Source of the DNA: Polytrichum commune
Lineage: Eukaryota > Streptophyta > Polytrichopsida > Polytrichales > Polytrichaceae
NCBI GenBank assembly: GCA_950295325.1
Contig: OX485805.1
Coordinates: 49,376,758 to 49,440,757 of the forward strand
Direction: 5' to 3'
DNA: 64,000 nucleotides
Part shown: positions 12,356-24,357 of the stretch, in pieces
Layout: each line of letters opens with the position of its first letter
Position numbering within the stretch: the stretch's first letter is position 1
The notes under the pieces: model-generated
Told to the model about the DNA's origin: nothing
What the model saw: the letters and a program-made list of their open reading frames with translations, nothing else
Databases searched by the model: none
Made by a program: the position numbers and the translations under genes

Positions 12356-13484
12356 GTTGTAGAAATAGCTGTGAAATTGATTACTTAATGCATATAGAGT
12401 CTTTATGTTGGATGGATGCTTGTATACGATAATTCCCTCCCCCCTAAAGTTGATTGTTTGTAATCAAGATTCTGAAACCCTGATTGTAAATTTGATTAAC
12501 AGGTGGATCGTCCTTTTCTCCTTCTACAGACACTGACGAACTTGATGAAAGTACTCCCTCGCCACAAACATCAAACACAATGAAGAAAAGGAAGCGTCTA
12601 CCCCGTCCAGTTGATAGCCTTGTTACTATCCTTGAGCGTGATTACGATGCGAACCGGCAAGTTATGCTCGAGTGTGAAGAACGTCGTGATGTACGTCACA
12701 GGGAGGTTCTGCAAGCGAACCGTGAAGCATTAGACCGGCAGCTAGAGTCACAGGAACGAATTGCAACTGGGTATGCTACCGTCTTCCTTGGAATTGTTGA
12801 TGCTCTACGAGGAGTAGCACGTACATCCAATTAGTAGTTGTAATGCACACCTTGGGCTTCATTTCTGCTGCAGTAGCAACGTTCACAACATGTTGTTTCA
12901 ATGTAAATGTGGAATGTGATCTTTGTTTCTTTAGAATAAAAGCATTGCATGATTCCTGAAGAAGCTGTGTAACATAGCATGAGCCTTCCTCAACAGAAAC
13001 CCTCGTCAGTCCAAACCAGAGACAAGATTTGGGCAAATCCGGAAGATAAACTCCTGATACAAGCCCATGGCGCCCCTTACCGCAGGAAAAAGGAGAGTTG
13101 GACGGATATTGCATCGAACATTCCCGGGAGAACCGGAGATCAACGTCGATTGCGGTGGGATGCACTCCTTAGAAATTACAGAAAAGAGCAGCTCAACCAT
13201 GGGAGAAGCGAAGAAGAGTACTTTGAGGATTTGTTGTCTGGTAGAATTTCTTGCGGCCAAGCAGAATCGAGCCAAAGGGATCACCTCCAAGGACGAGAGG
13301 GGTAGAGCTGGAAGAAGAGGAAAACCCTCTAGAGCGATGTGGCTCAGGACTCTGATTGCAAACGAGAGAGATTATTTGAAGTCCATGAAACAACTTCAAT
13401 CTTCCAATTTGCACAGCGCACCTTCAAAATGCAGGAGAGAAATTTGGAGCTGAAGGAGCTAAAGTACACTCTCATGGCTACCAC

Positions 13485-13664
13485 ACCAGATCCCTCAAAA
13501 CTATTACACAGGCGAGGAGCGGGGAAGCGAATGATATCCCAGGTTCTTCTACATGTTGGAGAAGAAGCGCCCAAACCAGATCCCTTAAAACTATTACACA
13601 GGCGAGGAGCGGGGAAGCGAATGATATCCCTGGTTCTTCTACATGCTGGAGAAGAAGCGCCCAA
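13485..13664 (+). repeat. Two 90-bp tandem repeats
   Basis: The unit from ACCAGATCCCTCAAAAC to GAAGCGCCCAA is repeated once with 90-bp spacing and few changes, keeping the open frame (LLHRRGAGKRMIS in both copies). Confidence 0.85.
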
Positions 13665-13990
13665 ACCCTCTCACGATGAGTTAAGGTTTGCGAGGTTGAT
13701 CTAGTGCTACCAAACCCTACTGGCGCGCCAGTCCGAAGAAGCTCTCTCTGTTGGGACTTGGGACTGTGACCCAGCCCTCAGGAGGAGGAAGACCGAGGAC
13801 TCCGAGAAGGCCGAGGGTCCGAGGAGCGAGGATCGAGAAACTGATATAACTCATCCACATGGCTCGAAAAAAATGAGTAATGTTCCTTGTTTTCTTCCGG
13901 GCGAGGTGGGGGGATCCGTGTCACTTTGGCTCTTTCCACTCCACATGCCTCGAAGTTTAGCACACGTCTCGAAGTTGAGCACATGCCTTG

Positions 13991-14139
13991 AGCAGAGGCT
14001 TTCGAACATCTGATTGTTATATTCCAAGTGAACGGTGGGTCCACATGCCTCAAAGTTGAGCACATGCCTGAGCACATGCCTCGAAGTTGAGCAGAGGCTT
14101 TCGAACATCTGATTGTTATATTCCAAGTGAACGGTGGGT
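13991..14139 (+). repeat. Local duplication, 99-bp period
   Basis: AGCAGAGGCTTTCGAACATC and the following bases through GAACGGTGGGT occur at 13991 and again at 14090. Between them and on the left are shorter repeats of ACATGCCTCGAAGTTGAGC. Confidence 0.75.
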
Positions 14140-14399
14140 GCCGAGTAATGTTATGGATGAAATTTGTTGAAAAGTCTCATGGGTTGTGTAGTAGTGTCAA
14201 ACGTACAACTGAGTCTTGTGTTACCTCTTCATAAAGGTGGACTTATCGATTTGGAGAACGTGGATCCTTCAATTTGGAAGATGTGGACCATTTTCTAGAT
14301 TTCAAAGGTGTGCCCAGTCAATTTTTGATGGCATTTAGAAATTCTAATCTTGTGGACAGATTGTTTTGTTCATACATGTCAAGGAACTGAAGATACGAG

Positions 14400-15960
14400 G
14401 ACTGATTGGTTTGCATATCCCAAGTAATTGACAATATGGTTGTAATTGCCCCAAATACTAATGTGCTTGCACTGTTCATGTTTTTGCACTTCTTATAGTA
14501 AGTTTACGAATAGTAATATCCACAAATATCAATGTGCATGCACAGTTTGTGTTTTTGCATAGTCAAGTCCCACAAATACTAATGTGCTTGCACAATTTAC
14601 GTTTTTGCACTTCTTGTTACAAATAGTAATGTCCACAAATACCAATGTGCTTACATGGTTTGCACTTCTTATTAGTAAGTTTATGAGAACCATCATCCCA
14701 ACTTATTTTTCATTCGACCACATGCCAAAGTTTGAAATATTTTACATCCTAACAATTCTGTAATGGATGATTGAAATTTGGATGTAAAATTACGTAGTAC
14801 TAAGTGACAATAATCGCAAAACTGTAAATTCAATAATGCCCAAATGTTTTTACAAGGAATGACAAATAATGGTAGATTTACATTTAGTGTTGGTAACACT
14901 ACATGTGTGGTTTACAATTATTATTTAGCAAGACAAAAAGAAATGGTGACACCAATACGATGTTTACTGTACGTATGCCACAGTTATCCGTAGTCCTTAT
15001 TACAAGTGCCGTTGTGAGTATTTGTAAGAATGACGAATTTTGTTGGCAAAATTGATTCAGTAATTGTGAGAGTCCATCCACCTATACATGGGTAGTAGTT
15101 CGGATTGTCTCTCTTCCATAATTTCCCAGCGATCAAATTTGAGCAGTTGTTTTTGGTGTTGTGGCCTACAACCCCCATATTAAACTGCATGACCTTTCAA
15201 GCATTTCAATTTGAAACTCTGTTATCGGCTGACAATCATGGAGAACCTTCAAGTAATCGAAGCATTGCAGTAAACAGCCGATTGATAACAATACAAGTTA
15301 AGATAGCAGCCAACTAAATACTCTAGAACAAGTTATTGAATAGAGCAACTCCATGTTGTTCTTTCACCATCTCCTACACCGACACACAACTAGAGGATAC
15401 CACTTCTTCAGTCCAGCAAAGAGAGCTCAATCATTCGAAGCTTCACGTCAACTTGTACCATCTTGTCCCTCTCGAATTGAATTAAAAGTGGAATGTATCC
15501 GTGCCGTTTGAGTGTAAACTCCACCCTATTCATCTTTTCTAACCTCCTCACTTGTTTAAAAATTGCAGTACTGACTGGGCTCTGAGAATACTCCTACACT
15601 ACAGAATCTTGAATGACAGACCTAAAAGGTAAGGAATGGATTCTACATGGATTGCAGTCAAATACGTTCAGTGCTGCGGTTAGACTACAATCTTACCAAG
15701 GTATCTAGAACCGATTGATTCTGTTCACTACTTTGGGACGCATCCATGAGAGCTGATCCGAAAACAACACCTGTTGCCTCTTTAAACTACAGTTGTCTCC
15801 GGAAACCACGGAGGCCCTTGAATGGGCCTTGGTGGCTCGACGGCCCGGATACCCGGATGCACCATGCTCGCGTCGTTCCATTACATCATCACGCGCGCGA
15901 CCACGAAAGCAGTGGCTCCCCTGACGCAGATCCCAACCCTATAATGCTTGGATGTGGTGG
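14400..15960. other. Intergenic, no gene seen
   Basis: Contains GTGCTTGCAC...TTTTTGCAC repeats (14458-14670) related to the 3' flank of the SANT-like copies, and the inverted partner (14690-14960) of the 9180-9500 repeat. A 132-codon open frame beginning at 15746 has no recognisable similarity and overlaps the tandem array. Confidence 0.5.
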
Positions 15961-16004
15961 TTTTAGATTCATAAGCATTGTGCTGGGTTTTGCTATCAGT
16001 GTAC

Positions 16005-17880
16005 AGTGCGATCAGTATTCAGTTGCTGCTCCGCCTCTCACTCCATCGTTCACCTGTGATGACTTCTTCTACGGAGTCCATCCCTGCCCTGTGTTACTCC
16101 TTGCTTACATCTGTAGGTTACAGTTCAGTTTGCCTGCATGGTGATGGTTTGCTTGACAAACTCTGTTAGAGGCCATCAATTGTACATGTGTTAGAGGAGG
16201 AGCAGCGTTAACGTTTTGCAAATTCGGTTCGTCGTGTTTATGAATTTATGAAGTCGATCTATATAGTGCGATCAGCATTCAGTTGCTGCTCCGCCTCTCA
16301 CTCCATCGTTCACCTGTTGTGGCTTGTTCTTCTACGGAGTCCATCCCTGCCCTGTGTTACTCCTTGCTTACATCTGTAGGTTACAGTTCAGTTTGCCTGC
16401 ATGGTAATGGTTTGCTTGACAAAGTCTGTTAGAGGCCATCAATTGTACATGTGTTAGAGGAGGAGCAGCGTTAACGTTTTGCAAATTCGGTTCGTCGTGT
16501 TTATGCAAAACTTGTTGGTGAAGCCAAACCTCGATTTCTCTGGATGGCTATGGCATGCTCGCCTTGGTAGTGCCAGTTTGACGACGGTTCTTGTCAATAG
16601 AAAGCTTGTATGCCGGATTTATGAAGTGAATATGTTTAGTGTGATCAGCATTCAGTTGCTGCTCCGCCTCTCGCTCCATCGTTCACCTGTTGTGGCTTGT
16701 TCTTCTACGGAGTCCATCCCTGCCATGTGTTACTCCTTGCTTACATCTGTAGGTTACAGTTCAGTTTGCCTGAATGGTGATGGTTTGCTTGACAAACTCT
16801 GTTAGAGGCCATCAATTGTACATGTGTTAGAGGAGGAGCAGCGTTAACGTTTTGCAAATTCGGTTCGTCGTGTTTATGAATTTATGAAGTCGATCTATAT
16901 AGTGCGATCAGCATTCAGTTGCTGCTCCGCCTCTCCCTCCATCGTTCACCTGTTGTGGCTTGTTCTTCTACGGAGTCCATCCCTGCCCTGTGTTACTCCT
17001 TGCTTACATCTGTAGGTTACAGTTCAGTTTGCCTGCATGGTAATGGTTTGCTTGACAAAGTCTGTTAGAGGCCATCAATTGTACATGTGTTAGAGGAGGA
17101 GCAGCGTTAACGTTTTGCAAATTCGGTTCGTCGTGTTTATGCAAAACTTGTTGGTGAAGCCAAACCTCGATTTCTCTGGATGGCTATGGCATGCTCGCCT
17201 TGGTAGTGCCAGTTTGACGACGGTTCTTGTCAATAGAAAGCTTGTATGCCGGATTTATGAAGTGAATATGTTTAGTGTGATCAGCATTCAGTTGCTGCTC
17301 CGCCTCTCGCTCCATCGTTCACCTGTTGTGGCTTGTTCTTCTACGGAGTCCATCCCTGCCATGTGTTACTCCTTGCTTACATCTGTAGGTTACAGTTCAG
17401 TTTGCCTGCATGGTGATGGTTTGCTTGACAAACTCTGTTAGAGGCCATCAATTGTACATGTGTTAGAGGAGGAGCAGCGTTAACGTTTTGCAAATTCGGT
17501 TCGTCGTGTTTATGAATTTATGAAGTCGATCTATATAGTGCGATCAGCATTCAGTTGCTGCTCCGCCTCTCGCTCCATCGTTCACCTGTTGTGGCTTGTT
17601 CTTCTACGGAGTCCATCCCTGCCATGTGTTACTCCTTGCTTACATCTGTAGGTTACAGTTCAGTTTGCCTGAATGATGATGGTTTGCTTGAGAAACTCTG
17701 TTAGAGGCCATCAATTGTGCATGTGTTAGAGGAGGAGCAGCGTTAACGTTTTGCAAATTCGGTTCGTCGTGTTTATGCAAAATTTGTTGGTGAAGCCAAA
17801 CCTCGATTTCTCTGGATGGCTATGGCATGCTCGCCTTGGTAGTGCCAGTTTGACGACGGTTCTTGTTAATAGAAAGCTTG
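16005..17880 (+). repeat. 636-bp higher-order tandem repeat
   Basis: Units beginning AGTGCGATCAGCATTCAG (or AGTGTGATCAGC) start at about 16005, 16265, 16638, 16901, 17274 and 17537. Spacings alternate at about 260 and 373 bp, so the true period is about 636 bp with three copies. The longer subunit carries a 112-bp insert starting CAAAACTTGTTGGTG. The copies are nearly identical, so the array is recent. Open frames at 16479, 17115 and 17751 are the same frame once per period and are not counted as genes. Confidence 0.9.
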
Positions 17881-18344
17881 GAAGCCGGATTTGTGCCTCC
17901 CCCCCGAAGAGACTACATAGCTGGTTTACATTTTTCACTTCTACGAAACAATTGGCCAAAAGTGTGGACACTGGACCTACAATCTCAATCCGACTCCGGA
18001 GGTAAACCGTTAGTTTGCACTTTGTGAGGAGTACCTCATCAAGGTCCACTGTCCACACTTTAGGTTGAAGAACCTCAATGCCCCTGATTTGGATGACATT
18101 TCCTTTTGAGCATATGGTGTATCATTTACCTTTTCTTTATATTCTGTGTGCATTCGGAGCTTCGGTACATAGCTAAACCTAACTTCTCTATTAATCGTGC
18201 GGTATACAAAATTGATGATGCATTTGTCGTGTTGTACAGAGTCTTCCACACTTCTTACTCGTCGACGAAGCATAAATCGGCTCGAGAACGTCAATCACGC
18301 ACGTTGCCTTGGCATCATTTGTTTGCAAAGACTTTCCGCGACCT

Positions 18345-21300
18345 AGAAACTAGCAGTAGAAACTAGAACTGATCGGCCGTGCTTCGACTCGTCAACTCAA
18401 GATGTCACGTCACTCGCACCGTCCCGCTGCCGACAACTTCGACGTGGCAGGATTGGGCCCCACCTCGAGGTTTCATCCATTTTCCAAATGCTCCAAGAGT
18501 TATCCTAAGCATTAAGAACCTCTAATTCCATCCTTGTTCATCCTTCACCATTGCTCAATCGGGTCTGACATTATAGCCTGCTCAATTTCGATTTCCTATG
18601 GTCTGAATTTATCGGCCATAATCTCTCATGCAGAAGTAGGGCAAATCAGCGGATGGGACAACGACAGGGCCCAGGGCGGCCTCCAACAATGCAGGTCCGA
18701 CCGCATCATCCGATATGCATGTGAGTTTTCGGATTTCCACTATGGTGAGCAGGAATGATCTAGAATTGAGAAGAGCAGAATCTGTTGGCCTGTGTTCTGG
18801 AAGTGGAAATTAATTTGAGTCGTCGTCAAAAATTATCAATCAGCTAGAGGCTTTCAGAACTTTGTTGGCAGAGTAGTATGGGAAACCCGAAAGATGTGTA
18901 TTAGGTTTTACTAGAACACAAGAGAGAAAGAGTTGTACAGAGGTACCGTCCACATGTATGTCAATCACGACGGTGTGCATATTGCCATGTCTTGAGGTAT
19001 ACGTGGATGCTGCTTTTTGCTAACGACCTATAACTTACAATTGATTTTGATTAGGAGGAGATACTTGGGCCGTTGAGTCGTTTGTGTCCTCAGCCTATGA
19101 AAGTTTGTGATCGAATTTCTAACTATATCTCTGTTTATTTAGTACTCGAACAGGGGAAAATTCAGAGCAGAGGCAAGAGCAGCGCTGGCTGCTGATGGAG
19201 ATGGGACTTAATTCCTTGGAGGTTCCTGGTGCAGAGGATGTTCCTTTGAATAAGTTGAGCAAACAAGACCGTGGTGAAGGTATCGCCATGATTTATACCA
19301 CTCTCTTGTATTTCGTGGGTGCAAACTGCTTCTATTCATTCCAAATCATTTTGTTGCGGCCATAAATACTCCAGGCTGTGATTGTTTGCTGCGATGTAGT
19401 ATTTCACAATAACTTTAAAAGCACCATGACATGAACAATGTCTTCTGGCATCTCAATATTCTGTGGTTAACTTGACTTCCCACAGATCACAGACGGATTG
19501 GAGATTTTTTACCTGATATTTTTAACCCGTCTTAACTGTTTCTACTTGTGAGATTATCACACCTTGGCATTTCTGTGCTTGGCAGGTGAACGGTCTGAGC
19601 AGAGAGATCAGACGGAATTGTCAATTCCAACTTCAAAGAATACCAGCAGGCGAGCTCAGGCATCTCCATCCTACCATCAACTACGTCGTGGTGAAACGGA
19701 CATTTCAAGTGATGAGGTAGGGATGACAACCTCGCTTGCTCTAAATCTTGTTGTTGGTATGTGTTGGTACGTGTTGGTTTGTGTGTGGAATTTGATACTT
19801 CTTTCAAGTTTTTCTCCTAATCTAGGGAACCCTTAATTATGATCAATGTTAGGTAGACATAATGATTGATACTGATTCATGGGTGAATGTTATATTAATG
19901 TGAAGGCTGATGCGGAAATGTGCACTGGAATAATATTTGCTCCACCGACTCATGAGCATGGGAGGAATGCGAGTAGCATGAGCCTTCCTCCACAGAACCC
20001 CTCATCAGTCCAAAGCAGAGGCAAGAATTGGACCAATCCGGAAGATATACTACTGATACAAGCCCATGGCGGCCCTTACCCCATGAAAAAGAAGAGTTGG
20101 ACGGATATTGCATCGAACATTCCCTGGAGAACCGGAGATCAATGTCGATTGCGGTGGGACACACTTCTTAGAAATTACAGAAAAGTTCACTTCAATCAAG
20201 GAAGAACCAAGGAAGAGTACTTTGAGGATTTGTTGTCTGGAAGAATTTCTTGTGGCCAAGGAAAATTGAGCCAAAGGGATCACCTCCAAGAACGAGCGGG
20301 GGAGAGCCGGAAGAAGAGGAAAACCGTAGAGAGCGATGTGGCTCAGGACTGTCATTGCAAACGAGAGAGATTATTTGAAGTCCATGAAACAAATTCAATC
20401 TTACAATTAGCACAGCGCTTCCTCAAAATACAGGAGAGAAATTTGCAGCTGAAGGAGTTAAAGTATGAAAGGAAAACTTCTGGGGCTGAGCCAGCAACAA
20501 GTCAAGGTAATCTCCCTCATCCACAATGGCCAATATACGCTTAATATACCAGAAGCACATTTCACACTTTGGACGAGTCTCTATTGTTGAGTTGCACCAT
20601 CTGATTGGACTATTTATGCTTTTGTTGTCTCAGATGATGGGTTAAGAGCTGCAGAGGTTGGCACTGCACATTGGTCAAGTGGACAAACGAATTCTGGGGT
20701 GCCTTTTCATCAGGAACCTGTTAGCCAACTAATTGGAGATTTCCGTTATCTGGGTTGTGAAGGTGTACCTCAGTCGAATTTCAATGGCATTTAAAAATTC
20801 TAATTTTGTTAAGTAGTTTTGTTTGTACATATTAAGGAACAGAAGGTATAAGGCAGTGCATAACCAGCTCTGCTTGCACAGTTTATGTTTTTGCACAGTT
20901 CAATGTCCCACTGAGCAGGAAAACCACATTTAGGTGGTTGAGAATCATTAGATTAGTTGGGGCACCCCATGCCACCGTATTCCCATCCTTTGTGGATCAG
21001 GAAGGGCTTTCCTTCTCGATTTTCTGTGGCATTGGGGTAGTGTACAGCTTGTTGGAATTCACAGCGCTTTAAAGCTGCATCAGGAGTAGAGGATGTAGCA
21101 AGCAGTCTGTGGACTTAGCTTTCTTTCAGCTTAGGAAGCCTGAGAAGGCTCACATGAATGGAACATATTATATCTGGTTGACAGCAGAGTACAATGAAAT
21201 TTAACATTCTTTCAAGCGTGGATTGTAGTATCTACTTTCGTTTAGCAAGTGATGTATCAAAATGGTGACTCTTTTGGTGCTTGTAAAGTTTCAATCGTCA

Positions 21301-21412
21301 AATCAATTTCATGCTCAGATCGGATGGGTGTCAGTTCCTATGTAGTGACCTTTTGCAGATTGTGTGAACAATAGAATAAAGATTTCCCCACAATGGACCC
21401 CAGGTTCCTCTT
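18345..21412 (+). repeat. 3-kb duplicated segment, copy A
   Basis: Collinear with 28055-31144, from GAAACTAGAAC upstream of the SANT-like gene to CCCCAGGTTCCTCT beyond its 3' UTR. Introns, exons and flanks are all shared, so this was a DNA-level duplication and not retroposition. Homology stops abruptly at both right ends. Confidence 0.85.
18653..20794 (+). CDS. SANT/Myb-like DNA-binding protein, intact copy A
   Basis: Exons 18653-18720, 19143-19279, 19586-19716, 19906-20506 and 20634-20794 join in phase with GT-AG introns and give exactly 365 aa. Residues 1-45 are Arg/Gln/Pro-rich. Residues about 150-205 form a SANT/Myb-like domain (NWTNPEDILLIQAHGG, KSWTDIASNIPWRTGDQ, CRLRWDTLLRNYRK) with the regularly spaced tryptophans of a helix-turn-helix. 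It is followed by a basic patch (RKKRK) and a helix-forming Glu/Leu/Lys stretch that may pair (LAQRFLKIQERNLQLKELK). Likely a nuclear DNA-binding protein; function unknown. The start is the first in-frame ATG in exon 1; copy B lacks it, so the true start may lie in an upstream exon. Two related copies in the window are broken. It could be a host gene or a passenger of a mobile segment. Confidence 0.7.
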
Positions 21413-22190
21413 GATGCTAAACATCATGCATCCTTGTTGTCTAGTTTCTTATTTAAGAACTCTTTACATCTGGGTGTTAAATGAAATGATTAGTTTTCAA
21501 AAGTTAGTAGGAAATTTAGATAAGATGACAGTTGATAACTTGGGTAGGCAACACCAAAGATCTTTGAACTCCTATTTCAAGAGTTCTTGAGAATATTTGT
21601 ATTTGTTTGGAGACCTAAGCTATTATTTCATACCATCTACATTGCTGAAGCTCGTTGTATATATGTTTAAGCTCGTATTACTTATGTTCTCATATTCCCT
21701 CGATAATACGACAACTTTACGCAATTTGGCATATCAATGAGAAGATGACACCTCGATGATACGGCTTTCTTGTGTGTTTCCCAAACGTGTCATACTAAAG
21801 AGTAACATAATGGACAACAGCAACATAAACGACTGAATCCTGTGCAGAATTCCCAATCATATGGATGGATACTAAAGAGTAACATAATGGACAACAGTAA
21901 CATAAACGACTGAATCCTGTGCAGAATTCCCAACCATATGGATGGATAGCTTTGACCAAATATTCGGCCTCAACCAAAAATCGTTTGCCGGTCATGTTAA
22001 AACACGTACTTGTGGCTGTCGATGAAAGTGGCGGCACTGACGGTGGCACCACCAGTTTTTCGCAATTCATAGGTTTATAATAATACTCAGTTTATGATAA
22101 ACAACCAGAAATGCAGTTAAGTAATGCAACCAGAAATACAGACATAGTCAGAATACAAAGTATATACAGATTGCAGTTAGTACTGTATCA
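21413..22190 (+). repeat. Dispersed repeat, second copy at 34946-35575
   Basis: CTTGATGCTAAACATCATGC and the following about 600-780 bp recur at 34946-35575 with small indels. The present copy includes a 78-bp tandem duplication at 21793-21948. No coding content recognised. Confidence 0.8.
21793..21948 (+). repeat. Two 78-bp tandem repeats
   Basis: ACTAAAGAGTAACATAATGG starts at 21793 and 21871; the second copy is nearly identical. The related repeat at 35270-35345 has one copy. Confidence 0.85.
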
Positions 22191-22822
22191 AGAAATACAT
22201 ACAAATATATGTATGTATGTAGACATGGTAGTGTATATATTTAGACCTTATATATATATAGAAGTACAGACAGATATTGAAGGAAAATACACAGTATATC
22301 TGTTAGTATAGACAGAATATAGATCAGAAACAGAAAATGCACATAGAAATGACAGGGTCAGTATATATATATACAGCAAGTGTATATATATATATCAGGA
22401 AGATATACTGAATTTATACAGTATATTCAGTATCAACAGTTAGTTAATCAAACTTCAAGCAATCAAAATAGGAATTAGAAAGTTATACAGAAGGTAGGAA
22501 AAAAACTGACCTGGATTAAGCAAACTCAAAAGAGTTTAAGCAAAACAGGGCATGGTTAGTAAGAAAGAAACAGAACAGATTAAGCAAAGTAATGTTGTTC
22601 TTAAGTGAAATTGGTTAAGGTAAGTAGAACAGACCTTAATTATAAGCAGAGAGGGTTAGTAAAGCAAAACATATTAACATAACCTGGGTTAGGCCAAAAA
22701 ACAGGAGATTAGTATAAGAGTTTTTATATATTTAAACTATATATATATAAAGAGTCAAAGTAATACAAATCAGAAACACATGCATATTAATGCAATCTCT
22801 TGCAAAGCTCCACAGCCAAGCC
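22191..22822. other. AT-rich gene-free stretch
   Basis: A-rich sequence with several TATA microsatellite runs (22240-22260, 22360-22400, 22738-22750). No gene or element boundary recognised. Confidence 0.6.
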
Positions 22823-22913
22823 AGTGATCGGGGAGATTTTTGGGCATGCATATATAATTGGTTGAGATCATCCGAATGTTTATATATGCATGCCGGTTCT
22901 CCCCGATCATTGA
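22823..22913. repeat. Short MITE with perfect-looking termini
   Basis: Begins GTGATCGGGGAGA and ends TCTCCCCGATCATTG, with internal GCATGCATATAT/ATATATGCATGC inverted sequence. At about 91 bp it is an internally deleted member of the family at 12130-12355 and sits 13 bp left of the pogo-like element. Confidence 0.65.
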
Positions 22914-22926
22914 ACCAAGCCATATA

Positions 22927-24357
22927 CACCCTAACCTTGATAATGTCACACCCTCCGTTTCACCAAAAAGTGTGATATAAACAAGGTGTGACATACTTGA
23001 TAATGTCATATTTTGTGCATAATGTGATATTATCAAAAAATATGTAGAAAATCAAATTATAATTATAATTTTTTTTTAAATAACAAATACGAGACTTCAA
23101 TGTTTTTGAATGTAAAATCTAATTCAAAATTGTGAATAACAACAAGAGCACATCATAATGTGTCATTAAGATCAGGTAAAGACCTCTCACTAGAGACAAA
23201 GAAGCTTCTAATGTCACATTGTTTTGTTAATGTTAAATGTGCAACACCAATTCTAATGAGTTTGTCATGGATTTTTTCCATTTCTAACAACTCATGAGTG
23301 CTGAAAATCTGAGAACCTTGGCTAGCCATAAAATTCAAAACATCTTTAGCATATTTTTGTGCATCGCTTAGCTTCACTACTTTAGACTCATCATCACTGC
23401 TATCAACAATCAATGGGTCCACTTCCATGGAATCAAGAACCTGTTCGCCATCTTGCACTAATTGCACAAGCTCCTCAGTAGAAAATTCCACCTCAAAATC
23501 ATCTTCACCTTCCATGTTTATGTAACTCCAAAGGACAAAGCTTTTCTACAGGCTTGCCTTCAACATCCAAACCCAAATTTAATGCGGCGACGAGTCTACC
23601 CAATTCCAAAGTTGCTTCCTCCATTTTGGACTTCATACGTTCATCAAGATTGTTTATATCTGCATTCCACTCTGCATGCAATATGGCGGACTTTCTCCAA
23701 CAATTTCTAATGGTTTGATCATCTAATTCATGCCATGCCGCCACACACCATAGCATAGCTTGAAATACATCAACATTCAATTTCCCCAAATCTTCATTTG
23801 AGTTGTTATCAATTTGTTGCAAAGTCCAGGCAACAAGCTTGCGCTTATAACACATTTTGAATGTTGCAATCACTCCTTGATCCAAAGGCTGAACAACTGA
23901 AGTCACATTTGGTGGAAGGAACAAGATAGTGATATGGGAGAGTACAAAAGCATTAAATCCATCTATAACTTTCTTGACCTCACCATGAATATCATGGCTT
24001 CCTGCATTATCCATAATAATGCAAATCATTCTGTAATTACATAATCCATAATTACACAAGGCATCCCACTATGCCGAAAGCATTGCATGAGAGCTCATTC
24101 AATGACCCCCAATATGCTTTGCTTTAGCCCATGCTCACCCATGAACAATAATATCGAACCCATGCCCACCCATACAATCCATCCATACTTGATATTATCA
24201 CATTTACACTACGGATTTTGAAAAAAAATAGTGGCATTATCAAGGGTGATAGGGATAATAACGAGGGAGTTTTACACTATGAAAATCGGTTTCAAACTTT
24301 TAGGTGACAATATCAAGGTGTTCTATTAACAAGGGTGACATTATCAAGGTTAGGCTG
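22927..24357 (-). mobile_element. Deleted pogo/Tigger-like DNA transposon
   Basis: 1431 bp bounded by inverted termini: left CACCCTAACCTTGATAATGT at 22927, right end reading CAGCCTAACCTTGATAATGT on the minus strand from 24357. Both are flanked by TA (22925-22926 and 24358-24359), the target of Tc1/mariner-pogo elements. The CTTGATAATGTCA motif is repeated inside both ends. Inside lies only the C-terminal part of a DDE transposase, so this is an internally deleted, non-autonomous copy. Confidence 0.8.
23153..24059 (-). pseudogene. Pogo/Tigger/Jerky-type DDE transposase, C-terminal part
   Basis: The open frame 24059-23505 encodes IIMDNAGSHD (the second catalytic Asp region) and LFLPPNVTSVVQPLDQG (the third-acid region) of the DDE_1 family shared by pogo, Tigger and Jerky/CENP-B. 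The N-terminal helix-turn-helix domains and the first Asp are absent. A second frame, 23515-23153, continues with an acidic tail (FEVEFSTEELVQLVQDGE) in a different register, overlapping the first by about 10 bp, so a frameshift lies near 23505-23515. Cannot encode active transposase. Confidence 0.8.

Larger units (their letters stand above)
11358..12834 (+). pseudogene. Trihelix/Myb-SANT-like protein, one nonsense codon
   Basis: Exon 1 (11358-11847) and exon 2 (12503-12834) join in phase (SYSPG|GSSFSPSTD) and would give 273 residues, but codon 82 is TAA at 11601-11603. Before it the frame reads TLIEDMLWEEGVHRSAQ; after it CKVEWEKLTAEFDKVFDFE and PSGRYTYWQM. That is the W...EG...CK.KWE.L...F...PSG.YW pattern of trihelix/MADF-type DNA-binding domains. 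The expected residue at the stop is probably Gln (CAA), one C-to-T change away. Exon 2 encodes a basic, Arg/Glu-rich helix ending LDALRGVARTSN-like. The intron was enlarged by a 219-bp tandem duplication and a MITE. It was probably a nuclear DNA-binding protein, from the host or captured by a transposon. A sequencing error at 11601 cannot be excluded. Confidence 0.7.
12979..14336 (+). pseudogene. SANT-like gene copy C, 5'-truncated, two stops
   Basis: Homologous to exons 4-5 of the intact copy at 18653-20794. The SANT/Myb-like core is present (WANPEDKLLIQAHG, SWTDIASNIPGRTGDQ, RLRWDALLRNYRKEQ), but in-frame TAG codons occur at 13303 and 13330 where copy A has GAG. The exon is further altered by a 90-bp (30-codon) tandem duplication at 13485-13664. 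The final exon survives only as a fragment near 14310-14336 (CAATTTTTGATGGCATTTAG), after which 3' UTR homology continues. Exons 1-3 are missing; the sequence upstream belongs to the trihelix pseudogene. Clearly not translated as in copy A. Confidence 0.75.

Noticed and set aside
15746-16144. 132-codon open frame before the tandem array
   Set aside because: No recognisable domain, biased to Pro/His, and its 3' third is the first unit of the tandem repeat.
16479-16805. Repeated open frame with LWHARLGSASLT, recalling the copia GAG-pre-integrase motif
   Set aside because: It is one frame of the 636-bp tandem repeat with no other polyprotein domains; treated as repeat, not gene.
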